DNA of 64,000 bases from Beta vulgaris subsp. vulgaris (GCF_026745355.1 NC_079208.1:23255106-23319105), one strand, 5' to 3'; positions 1 through 10,823 are shown, counted from the first letter of the stretch. The notes: a model not told the origin generated them from the letters alone. Translations and numbers: made by a program.

Positions 1-1200
1 AAACCTATTATGGCTAGTAAAGCTTAAAAGATAAACCTAATCTTATCTATCTTTATCTTAAGGATCAAATAATAATCATCTATATCACACGCCTATTAAG
101 ACTCCTAATTAGACTTTGATAAGGAATTAGACTCCTAAGTATAATAGGATTCCTTTATCACTTAAACACTTAATTAAAATAAAGCTGAAATTAAAACCCT
201 AATTTACATAGAATCCTAACAGAACTAGAATTCTATATAACGACTAATTCTAACTCACATCAAAATCAAACCAACTAAGAGAATGAACTTTAGATTGAGT
301 CGGACCTCGAGAAGAGGCTTCCTACGTATCGTTGCGGAATCAAACCGTCGTAGTTCTTGATAATTGCTTGGACAATGCCTCGTATGAGAGGGATTTTTTG
401 GGTTGTAATGTTAGGCTAAGGTTGAGGGTTTAAGAAAAGAAAGGGAATAAGGCTCAAATGATCCCAAGATGTAGCCCCCCATGGTGCGCAGATGTGCTTT
501 GACACTCCCTTGATTTTTTCTTTGATTCTGAACTGATTTTTGCACTCTTATTTTTCACTTTACACTGAACTTTCATTTTTGCTTTTGCTTGAGTTTTTTT
601 TCCTTTTTTTTTCATTTTTTTGTTGCACTGTTATTTTGCCTCTCTTTTCTTTCTTGTTTTTGCACATGTCTTTTCTTACGCACCATTTTAATCCCCAAGG
701 GTTGGATTGATGTAGGTGATGAAAGAACAAGGCTTATGTGTTTGGACTGCAAGGGGTTGCAAAGGATTTGATGAATGCAGGTGAAGGGAAGAAGGGATGA
801 TGTTTTTGTGGAGTTTGTGAAAGAAGGCCTCTCTTGGCAATGTCCAATTGTCATATTATTATTGAAGTCACTCCATTAATTCATTTGATGTCTGTCTGAA
901 TTTAGAAGCACAAATTATATGAGGGCTGAAAAAGAAGTGAAATTTTATTAATTAGAAATGAATATTACCATATTTTAATTGTTCTTTCATATATTTTAAT
1001 TATATTAAATTAAAATAAGAGTAAATTTCAAAGTTATAACACTTTTTTTAGTCAATATTCTTTATCTATAGATTAAGGTTTGGGATAAAAAAAAAATTGG
1101 TTAAATATATAAATAAAGATTCTAATTATTATTTTTTGCTCTTTTTGTTTGCATTTTTTAGGATCCTTTTTATAATATTTGGTTTTCATATACTTTTGGG
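1..1200. other. AT-rich intergenic sequence, no gene
   Basis: No open frame here looks like a protein. 301-370 (cctcgagaagaggcttcctacgtatcg and following) looks like repetitive transcribed DNA seen in plant retroelements, but I cannot assign it. A T-rich stretch at 590-660 only produces low-complexity frames. Confidence 0.6.
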
Positions 1201-1290
1201 TGCATCGGGTGCACAATAAAATTATTGTGCACCAGAGTATAGTACCACTTTTGATCGATATAGTGACCTTTTCTATCAATATAGTTGTTA
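1201..1290 (+). repeat. Left arm of a diverged inverted repeat (partner 10419-10521)
   Basis: The arm contains GGTGCACAATAA facing TTATTGTGCACC, so it is itself palindromic. Its reverse complement aligns with 10419-10521 through the shared parts TGTGCACCAGA, GTATAGTACC and GATATAGT. The two arms enclose 9.3 kb holding the Gag relic and CACTA-1. They could be terminal inverted repeats of a composite DNA element or two independent MITE copies in opposite orientation; no target duplication was found. Confidence 0.55.
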
Positions 1291-1522
1291 ACAAACAAAA
1301 ATATTGTGTTGACTTTAGTAGACCGAAGTCAGGCGATATTCACTTCTCCAATTGGCCAAAGCTGGCGATGGGAGTAGTCAGGTGCTAAGTGGTAGTTCAT
1401 GGGCAGGAACATCAAGCGATCAGAGACGCGTAATTACTATGACAATTTCTAGAAGGTGGGAATAGCAGCAGCTGCTAAATTATCTAAGTTTCGAATCAGA
1501 AGAAAGGCGACAAAGGAAGTAA
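1288..1522 (+). mobile_element. Left part of an LTR split by CACTA-1
   Basis: This stretch continues at 8555 once the CACTA element and one copy of its TAA duplication are removed. Rejoined, it would give an LTR-like segment of roughly 790 bp, starting TGTTAACAAAC and ending ..CTCAACA at 9107, just before a retroviral-type primer site. The start is a guess based on the TG terminus; no second LTR copy was found in the window. Confidence 0.4.
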
Positions 1523-1542
1523 CACTAGTAGAAAAAGGACGA

Positions 1543-1800
1543 TTTGCGTCCCCTTATTTGCGTCGCACAGACACGGAAGTGACGCAAAACATCTATTTGC
1601 GTCGCATTACCAGCTGAGTATGACGCAAAAAATCAAAAACAATAGCAGGACACGAGAAATATGCGTCGCATGGTACGTAGGTGCGACGCACATTACATAG
1701 GTGCGACGCATGGTGCTTGTGTGCGACGCAAATAGCTGCGAGTGGTGGGAGTATTGCGAGACTAATGTGCGTCGCACGAAGCAAGGGGTGCGACGCACAT
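1543..1800. repeat. Left subterminal repeats of CACTA-1
   Basis: Repeated GCGTCGCA and TGCGACGC in both orientations, for example around 1558, 1600, 1665, 1690, 1708, 1730, 1770 and 1790. Such arrays are the binding sites for TNPA-type proteins in the En/Spm family. The palindromic core yields meaningless frames rich in MRRT-like peptides. Confidence 0.85.
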
Positions 1801-1839
1801 TGGGCTTTTAATACTTCCCTCTTTTTGTAATATTTCCCA

Positions 1840-2031
1840 ACGCCATTCTTTGGAGCCCTAACTCATGCAACTGACTGCTATCTCCCTCTCTCCCTCCTGC
1901 GAAACCCTCGTACACACTCAAACAAACCGGCGCACACACTCTCGCCGGCGCACCCTCGCTCACAATCTTTCCGGCGCACCCTGAATTTCGCCGGCGACTT
2001 CCTCTTCTGGTGCGACTTCCTCTCCCTCTCC

Positions 2032-2062
<31 letters not shown>

Positions 2063-2127
2063 ATTCTCGTTCCTTACTCTGCCGGTGCCCTTTTCGCCGG
2101 CGCACCCTCGTTCACATTCTCGCCGCG
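1840..2127 (+). promoter_or_regulatory. Probable promoter/5' UTR region of CACTA-1
   Basis: GC-rich, CT-rich sequence with a (CT)n run at about 2036-2061 and several CGCCGGCGCACC units, directly before the first coding-like segment. This composition is typical of plant 5' UTRs and contrasts with the AT-rich surroundings. No clear TATA box; inference from position and composition only. Confidence 0.35.
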
Positions 2128-2724
2128 GTGCACGTATCTCGGTCTAAGTTGCTTCTGCACGCCGGTTCTCTTCAATCTCCCTTCGCTGCACCGTCGGTTT
2201 CTCTCAATCTCCCTTCGCTGCAGCCGCCACGGACTAAGTTTACGGCGACCTGCAGCCGCCACGGACTGACCTGCAGCCGCGACGGTCCAGCCGCCGGCAA
2301 AGTAGGTATTTCAAGTTATTTTTTGTTATTTTTTTTATGGGCAAAGAGGCAACCTTGGTATGTTCCTAATGATGAATGCTATTTATTTTTGTTAGATGGA
2401 TTGAATAAAAGTAGAGATTTTGATAGGATACAGTCATTGTTTGATGAGATGCTTCGTGATTCGGTTGATAATAATATTTCTTCTTTGAATGCATATAATC
2501 GTGTTATTCAGTATTTAGCTAAGGCAGAGAAATTGGAGGTGTCATATTGTTGTTTTAAGAAGATTCAGGAAGCTGATTGTAAGATTGAGACACAAACTTA
2601 TAATCATTTGATTACCTTGTTTTTGAATAAGGGTTTGCCTTATAAGGCTGTCGAAGTATATGAGGGTATGGAAGAACGTGGATGTTCATTAGATAGTTCT
2701 ACCTATGAGCATTTTCCCCTATAA
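2128..2724 (+). pseudogene. Captured pentatricopeptide-repeat (PPR) gene fragment
   Basis: From about residue 75 onward the 198-residue frame shows PPR organisation: NDECYLFLLDGLNKSRDF, SLFDEM, LNAYNRVIQYLAKAEKLE, YNHLITLFLNKGLPYKAVEVYEGMEERGC. These are helix pairs of about 35 residues with the usual Y/F-N-x-L-I and G-x-x-x-x-A signatures. PPR proteins bind organellar RNA. Only about three repeats are present, against roughly 10-20 in a normal PPR gene. The first ~70 residues are low-complexity translation of the element's leader and an intron-like T-rich stretch (2310-2335). It lies where the N-terminal half of TNP2 would be expected, so it reads as host sequence picked up by the transposon. 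It is not a functional PPR gene. Confidence 0.7.
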
Positions 2725-3169
2725 CAAGTGAGTTTGTTATAATATGTTGTAACTAAGTATTTGAATAATTTCTATTGCTTGATTTGTAACCTTGCATTGA
2801 GATGGAAACCGAATAGAGAAGGAGAGAAATCTAAGCCACCTTGAATGCTCTCTTTAGAATTATGTGCTTCAATTATGAGTTAGAATTCTTGAATGCTCAA
2901 TTTAGAATTTGAAACTTATGTCATTCCTTTACATTGTAGTTTAGTTGCCACCTTAGTCCTCATTGGTTTGCCGGTTCTCCAAGCTCGTGCACTTGTGCTC
3001 GTCTTCGCTGCTCCTTGAGAGCAGAGGTATGTATTATATTTTTTGTTATTTTTTATATGTATGTTAATGTAACCATTATTTGGATTTAGGATGTATATAT
3101 GTGAATTGTTTGATTATTATGTGATTGGGAAAATATATGTTGAATCATGCATAACCAAACCTAACATTC

Positions 3170-4471
3170 TAGATTACCTGTTGCAATACGAGGAATTTTG
3201 CCTTCCCAAGTAAGATATACAATCACAAAATTGTGTTTCTTCTTCAGAACTATCTCTAACAAGGTGATTGATCCTAACATTCTAGATAATTTGCAAGCCG
3301 ATGTAATAGAGACGATGTGCCGATTTGAAATGTACTTTCCACCATCATTCTTTGACATCATGCCTCATTTGATAATCCATCTTGTCAGAGAAATTAAACT
3401 TTGTGGGCCCGTTTGTATGAGGTATATGTGGCCTTTTGAAAGACATATGGGTACTCTGAAGGGTAAAGTGATGAATCCAGCTAGACAGAAGCAAGTATTG
3501 TGCAAAGAACAGTTGCTGAGGAAGTATCTGAATATGCAAGTCAGTATTTAGCACGTGCACAAGCAATTGGTTTGCCAAAATCTAGACATGAAGGAAGGCT
3601 TGAAGGTTGTGGTACCATTGGGAGAAAAAGATTGTGTCTTGATGGAGAGTTGAAAAGAAAAGCAGAATTGATTGTGTTACAAAATCTGAAACAAGTTCAT
3701 CCTTACTTAGATGAGCACATGACTGTGCTTAGTGTTCAGTATCCATTGTTTAATGAACGTGACTTGATGATTGAGCATAATCGGACGTTCGCTGATTGGT
3801 TTAAAGAACGAGTTATGAACCAATTATCTGATACTCCTAACGATGTAACGGATATATTGAAATGGTTGGCATATGGGTCAAAGACAGCAAGTTCTTTCCT
3901 ATGAGGGGTATGACATCAATGGTTATACATTTTATACTAAACGGCAAGATGACAAATCCACGATGCAAAACAGTGGTGTTACGATGGGGGCTTTGTCATC
4001 AGAGTATAAAAGTAAACAGATAGAACAGTTGTTGAGACAATGAAGTCTTACTATGGGTTCATTGAAGAGATATTAGAACTTGACTATGTTGACTTCAAGA
4101 TTCCGCTGTTCCAATGCAAGTGGGTTGATATTCGTCGTGGTGTGAAGAAAGATGAACATGAATTTTTTACATTAGTCAATTTCAGTCGGTTAGGACATCA
4201 TGAAGATAACTTAATATTGGCATCACAAGCAAAACAAGTATTCTACATGGTTGACCCTGCCGATTCAAAATGGTTTGTTGTCATGGAAGGAAAAAGGAGA
4301 ATACTTGGAATTGATGATGTACACGATGAAGAAGATTACGATGCACAATTCAATGAAGTCATTGCTTCGTCAGTAGTCATTCCAAGTACATTAGGGGAAG
4401 ATCTAGACACAAATTACATTCGCCGAGACCACAATGAGGGATTTTACGTTGGCAAAGAAATAGCTGATTAA
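3170..4471 (+). pseudogene. TNP2 transposase, C-terminal half only (DUF4218 + DUF4216)
   Basis: 3175-3900 encodes the DUF4218-type segment: VIDPNILDNLQADVIETMC, FEMYFPPSFFDIMPHL, LVREIKLCGPVCMRYMWPFE, then VAEEVSEYASQYLARAQAIG. A one-base frame change near 3487-3495 separates the two parts. 4040-4471 encodes the DUF4216-type segment (FIEEILELDYVDFKIPLFQC, W, DEHEFFTLVNFSRLGH, PFILASQ-like ILASQAKQVFYMVDP). In intact En/Spm elements these follow the TNP2 catalytic domain and the N-terminal Transpos_assoc zinc domain. Both are missing here, so this copy cannot catalyse transposition. Additional frame changes lie at 3905-4040. Confidence 0.88.
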
Positions 4472-4605
4472 TAGGTAAATTATGTAATATTTGCACAACT
4501 ACTAATGTTTATAATCTTTATTATTTATTTTGTGTTTTGCATGTTCAAATAATTGTGTATTAATTTATTGATTAATCTAACATGTACATGGTTTCAGGTG
4601 TAGTG

Positions 4606-7600
4606 ATGGCAGATGAGACAATGCGTGATGCATCTGATGAGCCCCAGATTACTGATGGAGCTGCTACGAAGAAGAAAAGTAGGCCAAGAGGTCCTACAAA
4701 AGGGATACGTTCCAAACCCGGCATTCAGAGAGTTCTTGCTTGGGATGAGTTGATACGTCCGATTGGGCGCTATGCTGTTGAGTACAAGATTTATTGTGGG
4801 GAGATCAGTAGAAGCAAAGTGTCTATCTTGTACGACACTTGGGATGATGTTCCAGAAGGCACGAAAAACACTTTGTGGGAAGATGCTAAAGTAAGTAACC
4901 TTATTTTTATAATACATAATTGAGATTATGTTATATTTTAATCGGTTATTATTAATTAGTTTATTTTTGTATATTGAAGAGAGAATTTGGAATAGAAGAA
5001 TGTTTTGAAGAAACGAGATGTCTTGACTACATGTGATAAACGGTGGAGAGATTTCAAGTCAAGATTGGTGACCAGATGGATCACGAAAACGAGGAAGGGG
5101 CCTAACAATGATAGGCTACCATACGTGATGTATCCTTTCATCACACGAGAGTATGGGACCAGTTTGTACAAAAATGTAGCTCTAAGGAGTTCCAGGTATG
5201 TAATTTATAATATGAAATTATATTTTCATTACGTTCTTTAATATTGACTAGTTACTAAATCCTTTATTAGGCAAAAAGTGCAAAAGCAAGAATCTCTCAG
5301 GCTGCTAACAAGCATCCTCATTTTTTGGGCCAAAAATCATTTGCGGAGATGATTCCCATTTGGCAAAGCAGAGGGTACATCCCTTCCGCTACAGCATCAT
5401 CTGTTGACTCTTCTACATCATCAGTGATTTCATCCTTGCCGGATCGGACATTGCCTTGGCTTCTCGCGAGATCGAAAAAAGATAAGGATGGAAATTTCTT
5501 CTTTCCTAATGAAGAAACACAGAAGATAAAAGTCCATTGTAAGCGTTGTTCAAATTTTATACGTTTTTCTTGTTCTCCTTACTTGTCTTCGATCTACTAA
5601 TCATATGATTTTTTTTAACTTGAACGCAGGATGATTGGAAAAAGAAAGAAGCTGAAGGAGAGTTTGTTCCAGGTCGGATGGATGATGCTCTTTCACGTGC
5701 TTTGCAGAGGAAAGACCGACCTGGGCGTGTGCTAATAGCTGGGCGTAGCATTGGGATTACATCTGTTTGGGGAGGTCCTGATCGGAGGGGTAGTGCCTCC
5801 AAGGGTAAGGGCATGGATGATGAGGAGATTCAGGCATTGGAGGCTAGAGTGAGTCAAAGAGTTAGAGAGCAGACTATTGAAGAGATGAACTCGAAGATAG
5901 ATGATATGGTTCAACAAAGGTTTATGGCTTATGCGACGCAAATGGGTTTTCCATTACCGACTCCTTCCACTCCAGTCGTTCCTAGTAGCTGTCAATCGGG
6001 GGGCAATGATCCATTTGTGGATTTGCAGGTATATTGTCATTTTATATTTCTAATTATTATATTATGCTTCTAAAACACTTAATTAATGTCATTTTTCTCT
6101 TATTGGATGTTAAGAGTCAAGTTCCATGTCGCTTGGCAATAGCGGATGTCTCGGGACCGATCATTGTAGCTGTGGGTACCGTTCATCCACGACAGGAGTC
6201 ATCATCACACGCTACGACTGCCATGAGAGTGAGTGTTGATGAGTATTATGTGGATTACGCAGATGTTCCAGTTCCACTCTCTACTCCATTCATCACGAAA
6301 CTCAGTCAAGCCGAGGGTTCTGTCATAGAATGGCCTAAAGAGTTGATATTTCTAGTTTCAGATAATCAGGTAACTTATGTTTAGTATTATGATTTAGTAT
6401 ATAATAAGAAATCTAAATGTATATACTTAGAAATCTTGATTTATATAAATAACCAAACAATCTTTATTTTATATATAATATGAATTAAAAAGAAGTTGAT
6501 TTGAATTAGGAACATATACCTAAAGAAGGTGCAAAGAAGAAGAAAAATAATACAGTAGTTGGTAATGATCCTTGCACCGATGAGTCTGCACATAGGCACA
6601 TCGATCCATTGATTAGCCTGTCACTTGAGGATATGTCTGATGCGGTCAAGGAGATGCATCGTTTGTTTTGCCAAAAACCTGCAGATGAGCCTTTTACTAT
6701 CGAAGTTAGAAGGGGTTCCTGCTTCAACTATCCTTCTGATGAGATGATCATTCTCTCCCACAAGATGTTTTCCAACTTCTGACGGGAGAATGGCTTAATG
6801 TATCCGTTTTGCAAGTATTTATGATGTGCGATTTCTCAAACTCTAAACTAATCAAATTTGATATTTATTATTATTATTCGCATCTAACTATAAATATTTG
6901 GAGAGTAGGCTTTTGTCAGATGATAGTGATGTGAATGGAGACGCAAATATTGGTTTCATGTGTCCTAGTATGATTTCGGCGACCATGCTACACCATGAAC
7001 CAGTTGCCTCGATCAACTACATGCAAAGGACATTGAGAGCCAATCGAAATATGAAATACATCATGCTTCCATACATTGAAAAGTATGCTTTATTTTCCAA
7101 CTTTCGTACATTGAAAAGTATGCTTCCCTTTTATCTTTATATATGAACTTATCACATTTTGTTGCATGCTTTAGTCAACATTGGATTCTTCTCGTCCTTT
7201 CTCTATACAAAGAAGGTATATGTATTTGATTCGCTTAGGAGATCAGATAGATCCTTAGCTATCAAGGAACCGCTGCATACGTAAGTTAATAATTCTTATA
7301 ATTCTTACATGTATTTTAAATACTTTATAACTAGTAATTCTTTTATAGTACTTAGTGCATATACGTCATTGTTGTTGTTGTTGTAGTGCATATACATCAT
7401 TCCTGCTCCTTGAAGGTATCAAGGCAACAAAATTGTCTTGGGTATCTATGAAGGTAAAACTCTTATGGTTTTGTATTTGATATGCATTTTAAGTTCTATT
7501 TAATATTTCTTAATTTTTTGATTCTAATATGTGTATTTCAATGTGGTGTAGTGTGCTCAACAAACGGGAGGAGATGAATGCGGCTATTTCGTTATGAAAT

Positions 7601-7833
7601 ACATGTTTCAAATCGTCCGCTTCCTCTATCAGGCAAATGATTTGAAGAAGGTATGTATATGTTGTAAATTGGTTACTTTACTTATATGATTTTAAAGTTT
7701 ATTAACTAAGTTAACATATTTATAGGATTTTCCTAAAAGCGTTGAACCATACACCATAGAAGATATCAACGAAATCAAAGATAATTTTGCGCGATTCTTT
7801 CAACATCTCGTGGGAGAAGAAAGGGCCAAGTAG
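4606..7833 (+). CDS. CACTA accessory protein: Transposase_24-like region fused to a Ulp1 (C48) protease domain, multi-exon
   Basis: Exon-like blocks bounded by AG/GT can be followed: ~4606-4890, 4978-5195, 5272-5535, 5630-6028, 6113-6369, 6511-6785, 6898-7080, 7174-7280, 7390-7450, 7554-7650, 7726-7833. The first blocks resemble the plant Transposase_24 (Ptta/En/Spm) family: DELIRPIGRYAVEY, then CDKRWRDFKSRL, then FLGQKSFAEMIPIW. A coiled-coil follows (EEIQALEARVSQRVREQTIE). The last blocks form a SUMO-protease-like domain with HWILLVLSLY (His), YVFDSLR (Asp) and QQTGGDECGYFVMKYM (Gln, Cys), so the whole catalytic set is visible. Ulp1 domains are known passengers of plant CACTA and Mutator elements. 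One frame break lies near 6780 (FSNF then stop). Exon limits are inferred by eye. Confidence 0.72.
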
Positions 7834-8141
7834 TGTTAGTGTAGTAAGTGTAGTAGATGTACATAATTGCTTTATTATTGCAACTTTGGTTGAGTATATG
7901 GCAACATTGGTTTGCTTGCTTGGGATTATTTGAGATGTATTGAAACAGGTTTTGATATATATATATATATTCCCAACGATTTCTTGGGTTATCCATATTA
8001 CAAAGGAGACTCTGCCGAGTTTTCCCCTCACAATTATTAATATGAATGTTTGTTTAGTTTTGAATCATCGAATATTAGTAATATGTAAACAAACCAACAG
8101 AAAATCTGAAAAAATCGAAAAAAAAATAATTTTATGAGCAA

Positions 8142-8540
8142 TTTGCGTCGCACATGGCACTAAGTGCGACGCAAATTACACACAATGTGCGTCGCACCTT
8201 GGCCATGTGCGACGCACATTGCCCTGCTGCCATGCTGCTGAGAAGGCCATGTGCGTCGCACATTGCCAAGGTGCGACGCACATGGCCTTCTCAGCAGCAT
8301 GGCAGCAGGGCAATGTGCGTCGCACATGGCCAAGGTGTGACGCACATTGTCTTCTCATGCTGGCCTGGTTGGAAGGAAATGTGCGTCGCATCGTATATAG
8401 GTGCGACGCACATAGCTCATCCATTTGCGTCGTTTCCCGAGCGACGCAGATCGTTTCCTTGTCATTTGCGTCGAGGGCTTTGGCGTCGCACCGAAGTCCG
8501 ACGCAAATGGGCGCCTCACGTCCGACGCAAATTGCGTTTT
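8142..8540. repeat. Right subterminal repeats of CACTA-1
   Basis: Dense GTGCGTCGCAC / GTGCGACGCAC motifs, with degenerate copies (CGTCGTTTCCGAGCGACGC) toward the terminus. Same motif as the left end, as expected for transposase-binding subterminal repeats. Confidence 0.88.
8182..8350. repeat. 169-bp near-perfect palindrome (80-bp arms, 9-bp loop)
   Basis: 8182-8261 is the reverse complement of 8271-8350 with one mismatch by eye (GTCGCACC against GTCACACC). It lies within the right subterminal repeats of CACTA-1. Transcribed RNA from either strand would fold into a long hairpin. Confidence 0.9.
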
Positions 8541-8554
8541 CTCTACTAGTGTAA

Positions 8555-9107
8555 CCACCCATGATCTCCACGACTACGCACCACCATCTATCTATCTAGT
8601 ATGTCTATAAATAAGGGAAGGAGGAACAACAAGAAGAACAACAACAGTAGCAGCAGCATCACAGCTTTTTCTATCCTTTCGCACTTTATTTTCCTTTTCT
8701 TTCCAACTTGGCTCTTCAGCCAAGTTTAGTTTAGCGTAGCGTAGGGTAGATTAGGCTAGTCAAGATTACTCGTTAGCAAGTAGTTATCTCCTCCAATTGT
8801 GCGACCATGGAGGTAACTTCCCTTTATTGTAATGCGATTGTAGTCTGACACCTATCCTTTATCTATAAATATGGAAGGTCTGTGCGTCTTGTTTTTCATG
8901 TTTAGTTGTGTTTGGTATCAGTCATTCCACACTTAGTTCAATTCTCTCATCCTCCTTAGTGCTTGGACCCTAAATACATCTTTGAGTCAGCTTTGACGTT
9001 AGTGCGGTTATCCAGTGTAATAAGTAAGAAGAGGGGTATCCCCCTAGCGGACCAAAAAACAATATTGGACGTTTGACTTGTTGGTGAAGTGCAAAGTCAC
9101 CTCAACA
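8555..9107 (+). mobile_element. Right part of the LTR split by CACTA-1
   Basis: Continuation of 1288-1522. It has a TATA box (TATAAATA, 8606-8613) followed by a transcribed-type leader rich in AAC/AGC. It ends with CTCAACA just before the primer site at 9115. These features fit U3-R-U5 order in plus orientation. Confidence 0.5.
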
Positions 9108-9114
9108 GGTTTTT

Positions 9115-9131
9115 TGGCGACCACAATGGGA
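9115..9131 (+). promoter_or_regulatory. Primer-binding site of the 8.6-10.3 kb Gag element
   Basis: TGGCGACCACAATGGGA has the form of a plant Gypsy primer site (complement of a tRNA 3' end). It sits 7 bp after the presumed LTR end and 58 bp before the gag frame. Confidence 0.55.
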
Positions 9132-9188
9132 GGAAACGTTTGTTCTTGGATTTTTGAAGTTTCCCTTTGATCTGAGAAAGTTTCCTTA

Positions 9189-10268
9189 GTGGCCCCTCGA
9201 AGGTCCACCCATAAGGGCAACAATCAGGAGGATGAAAATTCATTCGATCAAAATCCTGAAAATTTGTTGGAAGATCTTGATGATAATGAAACTGTTCGAT
9301 CCTTCGAAGAAGATTTCGCCCTATCTGAGCAACCTGAGCCTCATACTTAAAGGCTTGAAGAGTTGCATCTCAACAATGGGGAAAACCGCTCTCTTTCTCA
9401 GCGCATTCTCAATTCAACATACACGAGATACGTGGATATTTTTAAAACCCTGATGAAGGATTTGAGAGAAAATAATAGAGAACAGTTTAGTAACCTCCAC
9501 CGTGCCATGATTCAGGAAACCACTCGAGTGGTAACCGCTGAGTTGCAAAGCCTCGGTTCACATATTCGGGAAACGGTTACCAGGAAAGTGAATAGGGTTA
9601 TATTGGATATCAACGAGACTTTAAAAGCCACAAATGTAGCATTGTCTAAGTCAGTGGCGACTGAGGTGGTTACTAGGCTGGAACCTTTGGTAGAAAAACA
9701 CAACCAACTTAATGATAAGTTGATGAGTACGTCATCTGCTAATGGTTCAGGAATGGCTGACGAGAACCCGACAGAGATTCCTCCGTTGGGCTATCCTAGG
9801 CCAAACAGCATGGCTGAACCCATGGTCCGACCACCCTTTCAGACAGTGTCAAGGAGCCTCCCTCCCCTTGACACCAATGGAGGGGATCGGAGTCAGGGTA
9901 GAGAAGTTGGCTCAAGTTCAGGTTGCGAGTCAGGCTGTAACCTTAATGGACCTGTACCTTCTTCTTCTGCTCTTCCTCCAACAAACCCTCACCTATTGTC
10001 CTCTTCGACATGTCCTATTCCCCACGTGGGAATACCTTATGTTCCCCATGCGGGAACATCTAGTGGTTATGGCAATTTTAGCCATGGCGCTGGAGCACTG
10101 CCATATGTGGCAGATTATCCTCAATCTGCTACGAACGCGCAAGCCCCACCAAATCTGCAGGCTACTAGTCAGATTCCACCACAGAATCATTTCCCTCAAA
10201 CTGGGAATCAAACTTCCCACCAAACAAATTACCCATATATGGCTCAATCGCCACCAGACAACCGCTGA
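9189..10268 (+). pseudogene. LTR-retrotransposon Gag N-terminal region, degenerate
   Basis: The frame begins GTG-APRRSTHKGN, where plant Gypsy Gag proteins often begin MAPRR, so the start ATG appears mutated to GTG. It runs through an acidic segment, meets one in-frame stop near 9349, and reopens as about 300 residues. These contain a coiled-coil-like stretch (FKTLMKDLRENNREQFSNLH, LNDKLMSTS) and then a Pro/Ser/Gln-rich tail ending at 10268. No capsid core, zinc knuckle, protease or reverse transcriptase follows; the right inverted-repeat arm (10419) comes next. Inference: a remnant or non-autonomous Gypsy element. A low-complexity host gene is less likely because an LTR and primer site lie immediately upstream. 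Confidence 0.5.
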
Positions 10269-10418
10269 GGGCAGGAGAGTTATGGGTGAAATGACTTGTT
10301 TGGTGATGTTCATCCAGTATCGGGTGCTCATAACTCCGGTTATAACGGAGGCATCCCATATGGAACAAGGAATCCTCCAAACATGTACGGGGGTAACCAA
10401 TAGTGACACTTTATAGTA

Positions 10419-10521
10419 CCCTTATATGTTAATATAGTAATTTACAATAAAAGGTACTATATCAACCAAAAAGGGTACTATACCTCTGGTGCACAATAAC
10501 TTATTGAGCATCAGATGCATC
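10419..10521 (-). repeat. Right arm of the diverged inverted repeat (partner 1201-1290)
   Basis: Contains GGTACTATATCAACC, GGGTACTATACCTCTGGTGCACAATAA and GATGCATC; the reverse complement aligns with 1201-1290 at very roughly 75-80% by eye. Confidence 0.55.
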
Positions 10522-10733
10522 GAATAGTTTGCCTTAGGTTTTATATATTGTAATTTAATTTGTCAAAAATATATAAAGCATATTAGGATTACGATAAGAA
10601 TTTATTAAAATTGGTTATAATATCTTTTAAAATAGATTGTCTTAAAATATAATTTTTTTAAAGAGATTTTTTTAATGTAGGAGTAATATCTTTACCAAAA
10701 TTTATCCTTACCCATCATCCTAAAAAAAAAGTA

Positions 10734-10823
10734 CTCCCTCCGTAATATAATAATTGCAACAATTGCTATTATTTGTGAGAGATAAAATATTCAATTGTTG
10801 CAATTAATATGTTACGGAGGGAG
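10734..10823. mobile_element. Stowaway-type MITE, 90 bp
   Basis: Terminal inverted repeats CTCCCTCCGTAA / TTACGGAGGGAG, flanked by TA at 10732-10733 and 10824-10825, the mariner/Stowaway target preference. The inner parts also pair (TTGCAACAATTG / CAATTGTTGCAA), giving a near-complete hairpin. Confidence 0.88.

Larger units (their letters stand above)
1523..8551 (+). mobile_element. CACTA-1: complete En/Spm-type DNA transposon, 7029 bp
   Basis: The element starts CACTAGTAGAAAAAGG and ends TTTTCTCTACTAGTG, so the terminal inverted repeat is about 13-15 bp. It is flanked by a 3-bp duplication, TAA at 1520-1522 and 8552-8554. Both ends carry many copies of TGCGTCGCA/TGCGACGCA, the kind of subterminal repeat that CACTA transposases bind. 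Inside, all on the plus strand, are a captured PPR fragment, the C-terminal half of a TNP2 transposase and a Transposase_24/Ulp1 gene. The catalytic TNP2 domain is absent, so the element would need a transposase supplied in trans. It inserted into an older LTR. Confidence 0.93.

Noticed and set aside
1558..1800. Regularly spaced short repeats resembling a CRISPR array
   Set aside because: Repeats are palindromic, occur in both orientations with irregular spacing, lie at a CACTA terminus, and the genome is eukaryotic.
8154..8571. Several overlapping frames on both strands rich in MRRT/CVAH words
   Set aside because: They are translations of the palindromic GTGCGTCGCAC subterminal repeats, not genes.
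9742..10416. 224-residue frame overlapping the Gag relic
   Set aside because: Alternative frame of the Pro/Gln-rich Gag tail; composition is an artefact of the overlapping frame.
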